A stretch of DNA of 64,000 nt from the NCBI GenBank assembly GCA_033032175.1, contig CM065320.1:9796001-9860000 (forward strand). Reading direction: 5' to 3'. This document shows, one piece after another, positions 59,448-64,000 of the stretch. Made by a program: the position numbers and the translations under genes. How positions within the stretch are numbered: the stretch's first letter is position 1; the number at the start of each line of letters is the position of its first letter. The notes beneath the pieces are model-generated. The model did no database searches and was not told where the DNA came from. It worked only from the letters and a program-made list of their open reading frames with translations. Source of the stretch: Saturnia japonica (taxonomy: Eukaryota > Arthropoda > Insecta > Lepidoptera > Saturniidae).

Positions 59448-60036
59448 TGTTGCGGACAGCGAGCGGGGCGAGCGAATAACGATAGTCTAATAGTATAGAA
59501 TGAACAAATAAATGAAATAATACGTGTTAGGAATAGATATAATAATATGAACTGAATATGTGTGAATATGTGTATTTTAAAACGATTAGAATAAGAATAT
59601 AGCTAGTTGTAAGTTTAAATGTATAAATTTCACTAGTTGTAAGGATGAACCATGCCAGACTCGGAACATCTGGCATGGTGACTCATGGTACTGCCACACA
59701 CAGGGCGTGCGCGCTCATTGGCTGAGCGACGCCCCGCACGGAATCCATCGCACGACCGGTTGCGAGGCAAAGGGTGAGGTTAAATATAACGGAGAGGATA
59801 TAAGGCTATAAGGATATAAGGATCAATATATAAGGCGGCAGTACTAGGATCAGTTCGAGAAACACCACAACACCAGCAACAGCAAGCAGCGAATCTACAA
59901 GCAAACTACAGTCAAGAACGTTATTAAGAAACCACATTGTTACTACGAACTACTGTAACTTTGTAAGAAACAAGAATAAAACAAGAGCTATTAATTTAGC
60001 ACACATTAAAATATTGTGGACGTCTTTTTATTCACA
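59448..60036 (+). mobile_element. BEL/Pao 3' LTR, copy 1
   Basis: Starts TGTTGCGG after a purine tract (ggggagagaac) and ends ...ttcaca, 589 bp. It contains a run of 'tataagg' repeats with TATATAAGG at about 59829, a plausible core promoter, and AATAAA at 59975-59980. There is no matching 5' LTR. The boundaries rest on TG...CA and the purine tract. Confidence 0.7.
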
Positions 60037-60041
60037 ATAGG

Positions 60042-60234
60042 TACTATAAAGTAAAGTCGCTACTTGCCGTCTGTACATCTGTAAGCTTAGATCTTTTAAA
60101 CTACGCAACAGATTTTAATGCGTTTTTGACTATAATTAAGAGATTAACCTAAATAATAGATATAAACCTTAATATATTTTATTATTATAAAAAAAATATC
60201 TATATGGTAGTGAAAACCGCATTAAAATCCGTTG
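60042..60234. mobile_element. MITE truncated at the duplication junction
   Basis: Left arm 'gtactataaagtaaagtcg...' and 'cttagatcttttaaactacg' as in the full copy at 63122-63379. The right arm is cut at 'ccgttg' where unit 2 begins. Confidence 0.8.
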
Positions 60235-60236
60235 CG

Positions 60237-62499
60237 CTCTGTTGGACGAGGGCTCGACTATATCGCTAATCGACGAGGACTTGGCCAAGGACATCGGAGC
60301 GCATGGACCGTCACATCCACTGCAACTAAAAGGCGTCAATATGGGCAAAGAGTACACGAATAGCCAAATTGTACAAGCGAAGTTGTACGAACCGGGCGGC
60401 AACAAGAAGCACGAGTTCCGAGCTCGAACGATAAAAGCACTCCAACACGCTCACTTGCGCAATTTGAAAGTGAAGCAGGTGTGCTATGAGAAGGCGAGGC
60501 CGCGTATATTGATAGGTACGGACCACTGGGAGATGATCGTATGCAGAGAGCTACGCGTCGGCAAACCGAACCAGCCGGCGGCGTCGAAAACTCAACTGGG
60601 TTGGGTGGTGCACGGAACCGCACCACACGTGATCATCGGCCACAGCGAAGCCCTGCTACACATATACGCACCTGAACGCAACACTGGCAGCGAGATCCGG
60701 AACGAAAGTCTACACGAGCTCGTAGAACGGCACTTCAAAATAGACGCGCTCGGCGTAGCCCGCAAACCGAGAATCAGCGACGCCGACAAGCGCGCGACGC
60801 GAATACTCGACGGAACGATCCAACAACGCAGTGAAGGCTACGAAGTAGGTCTACCGTGGCGCCGCGATGACGTAGTACTACCTAATAGCTACAATATGGC
60901 GCTACGACGACTTCACTCGATAGAACAGAAAATGGATCGTTCCACAGAGTTTGCGGCGGCGTATACAAGTCAGATCAAAAACTTGTTTAAGAAGGGCTAC
61001 GCCGTACGCTGCGAGGGACACGAACAGACTAGCAACATCAGCTGGTTTTTACCTCACTTCGCTGTATTCAACCCGAACAAACCCGGCAAGCTACGAGTAG
61101 TATTCGATGCCGCGGCACGCAGTGGAACTACGAGTTTAAACGACGAGTTATTAGAGGGACCGGACCTGCTACGATCGCTGCAGGGGATTTTATTCCGGTT
61201 CAGAGAGAAGCCCGTCGCCGTCACTGCTGATATAGAGGAAATGTTTCTGAGAATACGAATACGCGAAGCGGACCAGCCGGCACAACAATTTCTGTGGCGA
61301 GGCAACGACCGGAACAAGCCGCCACAGAAATATAAAATGAGATCGTTGATATTCGGCGCAGCAAGCTCACCGTTCATAGCACACAGTGTACGCGACCGCA
61401 ACGCTGAAAAGCATGCACGAACGCATCCAGACGCGTTCAAGGCAATAACGCAGAGCCACTACATGGATGACCTGGTGGATAGCTACAACGATGAAGAAAC
61501 AGCTATCCACACTATAAGGGAAATACAAGAAGTCCACACAGTAGCCGGCTTTACGTTACGCGGATGGAGCAGCAACCGAGCGAGTGTACTCAGTGGAACA
61601 CCGGATGAGCTACGCGCACGATCGCCCGCACAACTTGGTGGGCATGAACAAGAAAAGATCCTGGGCCTATACTGGAATGCAGCTACGGATGAACTAGGGT
61701 TTAACACGTCCATGCATCGGGTACCAGCCGATGTACGCGCACGCAAGCGGGCACCTACAAAGCGAGAAGCTCTGAGTGCGGTTATGTCAATCTATGACCC
61801 GCTCGGCTTACTCAGCCACTACACGATACGCGCGAAAATATTCCTGCAGAACCTGTGGCGCTTACAGATCGGCTGGGACGACGAGATACCCGAAGAGGAC
61901 GCAAGTTCATTCGACGACTGGCTACAACAGTTAGAACATGTAGCAAACCTGCGCTTGCCGCGATACTACAGTTTGGCACCGACGGGGATAACAGAATTGC
62001 ATATACTGTGCGACGCGAGTGAACAAGCATATACGATATACGGTGACGGCTACATCGACGTAGCACTTGTAGCTGCAAAATCTAAAGTAGCCCCGAGACG
62101 CGTACAAACAATACCGCGTCTCGAATTACAAGCCGCCGTCATCGGAGCACGCCTGAGCGACACTATACGTCGTGAACATCGCATAGATATCGCCCGCACA
62201 GTATACTGGACCGATTCAACAACTGTCGTGCACTGGATACGGAACGACAAGCGCAGATATACACCCTATGTCTCGCACCGTCTAAGTGAAATAGCTCAGC
62301 CGACAGCACGCGCCCTCTGAACGTCGGAGACTTGGTCGTGGTTGTCGACTCCGCCTTGCCGCGCAACACCTGGCCGCGCGGAATCGTCACGAGAACCTAC
62401 ACCGGACCAGATGGAGGAGTGCGGAGCGCCGACGTGAAGACGAGGAGCGGTGTGTTCCGGCGCCCGACGACGAAGCTCGCCGTCCTGAGAGGAGAGTGA
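60237..62499 (+). mobile_element. BEL/Pao pol, copy 2 (gag-less)
   Basis: Same protease, reverse transcriptase with YMDD, truncated RNase H and displaced DUF5641 tail (62318-62499) as copy 1, including the same internal deletion. It begins abruptly at the protease, directly after MITE sequence, so it lacks gag and any promoter of its own. Confidence 0.9.
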
Positions 62500-62528
62500 G
62501 GCTGCGCAGGCTACGCCGGGGAGAGAAC

Positions 62529-63117
62529 TGTTGCGGACAGCGAGCGGGGCGAGCGAATAACGATAGTCTAATAGTATAGAATGAACAAATAAATGAAATA
62601 ATACGTGTTAGGAATAGATATAATAATATGAACTGAATATGTGTGAATATGTGTATTTTAAAACGATTAGAATAAGAATATAGCTAGTTGTAAGTTTAAA
62701 TGTATAAATTTCACTAGTTGTAAGGATGAACCATGCCAGACTCGGAACATCTGGCATGGTGACTCATGGTACTGCCACACACAGGGCGTGCGCGCTCATT
62801 GGCTGAGCGACGCCCCGCACGGAATCCATCGCACGACCGGTTGCGAGGCAAAGGGTGAGGTTAAATATAACGGAGAGGATATAAGGCTATAAGGATATAA
62901 GGATCAATATATAAGGCGGCAGTACTAGGATCAGTTCGAGAAACACCACAACACCAGCAACAGCAAGCAGCGAATCTACAAGCAAACTACAGTCAAGAAC
63001 GTTATTAAGAAACCACATTGTTACTACGAACTACTGTAACTTTGTAAGAAACAAGAATAAAACAAGAGCTATTAATTTAGCACACATTAAAATATTGTGG
63101 ACGTCTTTTTATTCACA
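62529..63117 (+). mobile_element. BEL/Pao 3' LTR, copy 2
   Basis: Identical in structure to 59448-60036: TGTTGCGG start, 'tataagg' repeats, AATAAA, ttcaca end. Confidence 0.7.
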
Positions 63118-63121
63118 ATAG

Positions 63122-63379
63122 GTACTATAAAGTAAAGTCGCTACTTGCCGTCTGTACATCTGTAAGCTTAGATCTTTTAAACTACGCAACAGATTTTAAT
63201 GCGTTTTTGACTATAATTAAGAGATTAACCTAAATAATAGATATAAACCTTAATATATTTTATTATTATAAAAAAATATCTATATGGTAGTGAAAACCGC
63301 ATTAAAATCCGTTGCGTAGTTTAAAAGATCTAAGCGTACATAGGGTCAGACAGCGGGAAGCAACTTTACTTTATACTAT
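63122..63379. mobile_element. Intact MITE with long (about 80-bp) inverted repeats
   Basis: The left arm runs 'gtactataaagtaaagtcg', then 'taagcttagatc', then 'ttttaaactacgcaacagat', then 'tttaatgcg'. The right arm is its inverse, ending 'actttactttatactat', with several mismatches. The centre is AT-rich with no ORF. It abuts the BEL LTR, a few bases after its end. Confidence 0.8.
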
Positions 63380-63439
63380 GTACAGATACACACCAATTAA
63401 TTTTTGTAATAGTAACGAAAATTTAATGATTTGTAATAA

Positions 63440-63895
63440 AGTCGACAATAAAATGATTTTCGGGCGCTTACATGGCTTATGCTGGGTAAACCTTATAAGA
63501 TACATTAATAATATATATGAAAGAATTATAGTTCTTCAAAAAACCCAGAGAACAGTTCGCGATGGTATATGTCTATCTCCTAAGGTTGACTCACAGTAAC
63601 CGTTGTTATCTTCAACATAATAATTAAAAATATAATGTTATTTTCGAAGTTATTTTCTCCAGTTCAGTATTAATCTTTACCCAGTTAGTTAACAGGTATT
63701 TAATGTAGATTAAAATTGTCCCTCACATTTTTCCATTTAGATGAATACCGTAGAAGATATCATGAATTCAAAATTACGTGTGACCCAAAGAAAACCCTCT
63801 CAGCAAAACGGTCGCGGTCGGTTGGCCGGCACTCCGCACCTGTGATGAATTGCGTGACGCGAGTTAAGTGAACTTTTCGTAACTATGAAGTTACA
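63440..63895 (+). repeat. H4 repeat, second copy
   Basis: Shares blocks with 36590-37113 ('tcctaaggttgactcacag', 'atgaataccgtagaagatatc', 'cagcaaaacggtcgcggt', 'gatgaattgcg'). It loses similarity near 63895 without showing the CTAGT end. Confidence 0.6.
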
Positions 63896-64000
63896 TAACA
63901 TACCACATCACGCCTCTATCCCCTAAGTGTTAGGAAGAGGCGTACACCCACGGATCGCCTAATATTTTTTAGGTCCTATGCAATAGGGGGCGAGTCTATT
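63896..64000. other. Window end, unassigned
   Basis: About 100 bp with 'gttaggaagaggcgtacacc'. Too short to assign. Confidence 0.3.

Larger units (their letters stand above)
57154..60234. repeat. Tandem duplication 3, unit 1 (about 3.08 kb)
   Basis: From 'cgctctgttggacg' to the middle of the right arm of a MITE ('aaaatccgttg'), repeated at once as 60235-63316. Microhomology 'cg' lies at the junction. Unit 1 has gag in front; the intact MITE follows unit 2, so these are the original left and right flanks. Confidence 0.9.
60235..63316. repeat. Tandem duplication 3, unit 2
   Basis: The 692-codon pol frame encodes the same protein as in unit 1. I noticed only one A-run length difference (near 60190 against 63270). 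Confidence 0.9.

Overview
The window looks like nuclear DNA of an insect, most probably a lepidopteran. It is AT-rich, its genes are split by GT-AG introns, and the intergenic space is filled with repeat types common in moths and butterflies: tRNA-derived SINEs, short repeats whose ends read CTAGT, LINE tails, MITEs, mariner and BEL/Pao elements. The species call is inference. There is no bacterial-type gene, operon, CRISPR array or genuine tRNA/rRNA gene.

Two host genes can be assembled by hand from splice sites and reading frame. (1) 1814-8689, plus strand: the 3' part (five exons, 221 residues, continuing off the left edge) of a secreted Kunitz plus thrombospondin-type-1 protein, most like insect spondin-1/F-spondin. 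(2) 10800-20369, minus strand: a seven-exon, 359-residue zinc transporter of the ZnT/SLC30 family, most like SLC30A1/A10. Its TM2 metal site appears altered (HxxxD reads H-S-L-C-R) while the TM5 site is intact. The two genes converge, with about 2.1 kb between their stop codons.

20.4-41.1 kb has no recognisable host gene. It holds short non-autonomous repeats, two GTGACAACG MITE-like elements, two copies of a GC-rich A-tailed retroposon (one with a perfect 13-bp target-site duplication), a reversed SINE, a small hAT MITE, and a decayed Helitron helicase (37.1-38.8 kb, minus).

41.1-63.4 kb is a stack of mobile elements with three separate tandem duplications of about 3.0-3.3 kb. 41.2-47.9 kb: a dead mariner plus an RTE-like reverse transcriptase fragment, twice. 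47.56-53.62 kb: a composite LTR structure with a tRNA-Trp primer site, carrying the GC-rich retroposon, twice. 57.15-63.31 kb: a BEL/Pao pol with its integrase deleted plus 3' LTR, twice, with gag only in front of the first copy. The first two duplications overlap in about 345 bp, so that piece is present three times. Two of the three breakpoints fall inside MITEs. The copies are nearly identical, so they are either very young or assembly artefacts. Between the last two arrays lies a rearranged LINE (54.5-56.0 kb, minus).

I found no new multi-gene system. The points most worth a second look are the three tandem duplications, the A-tailed retroposon family with clear TSDs, the LTR composite in which the second LTR is followed by primer-site sequence, and the altered ZnT metal site.
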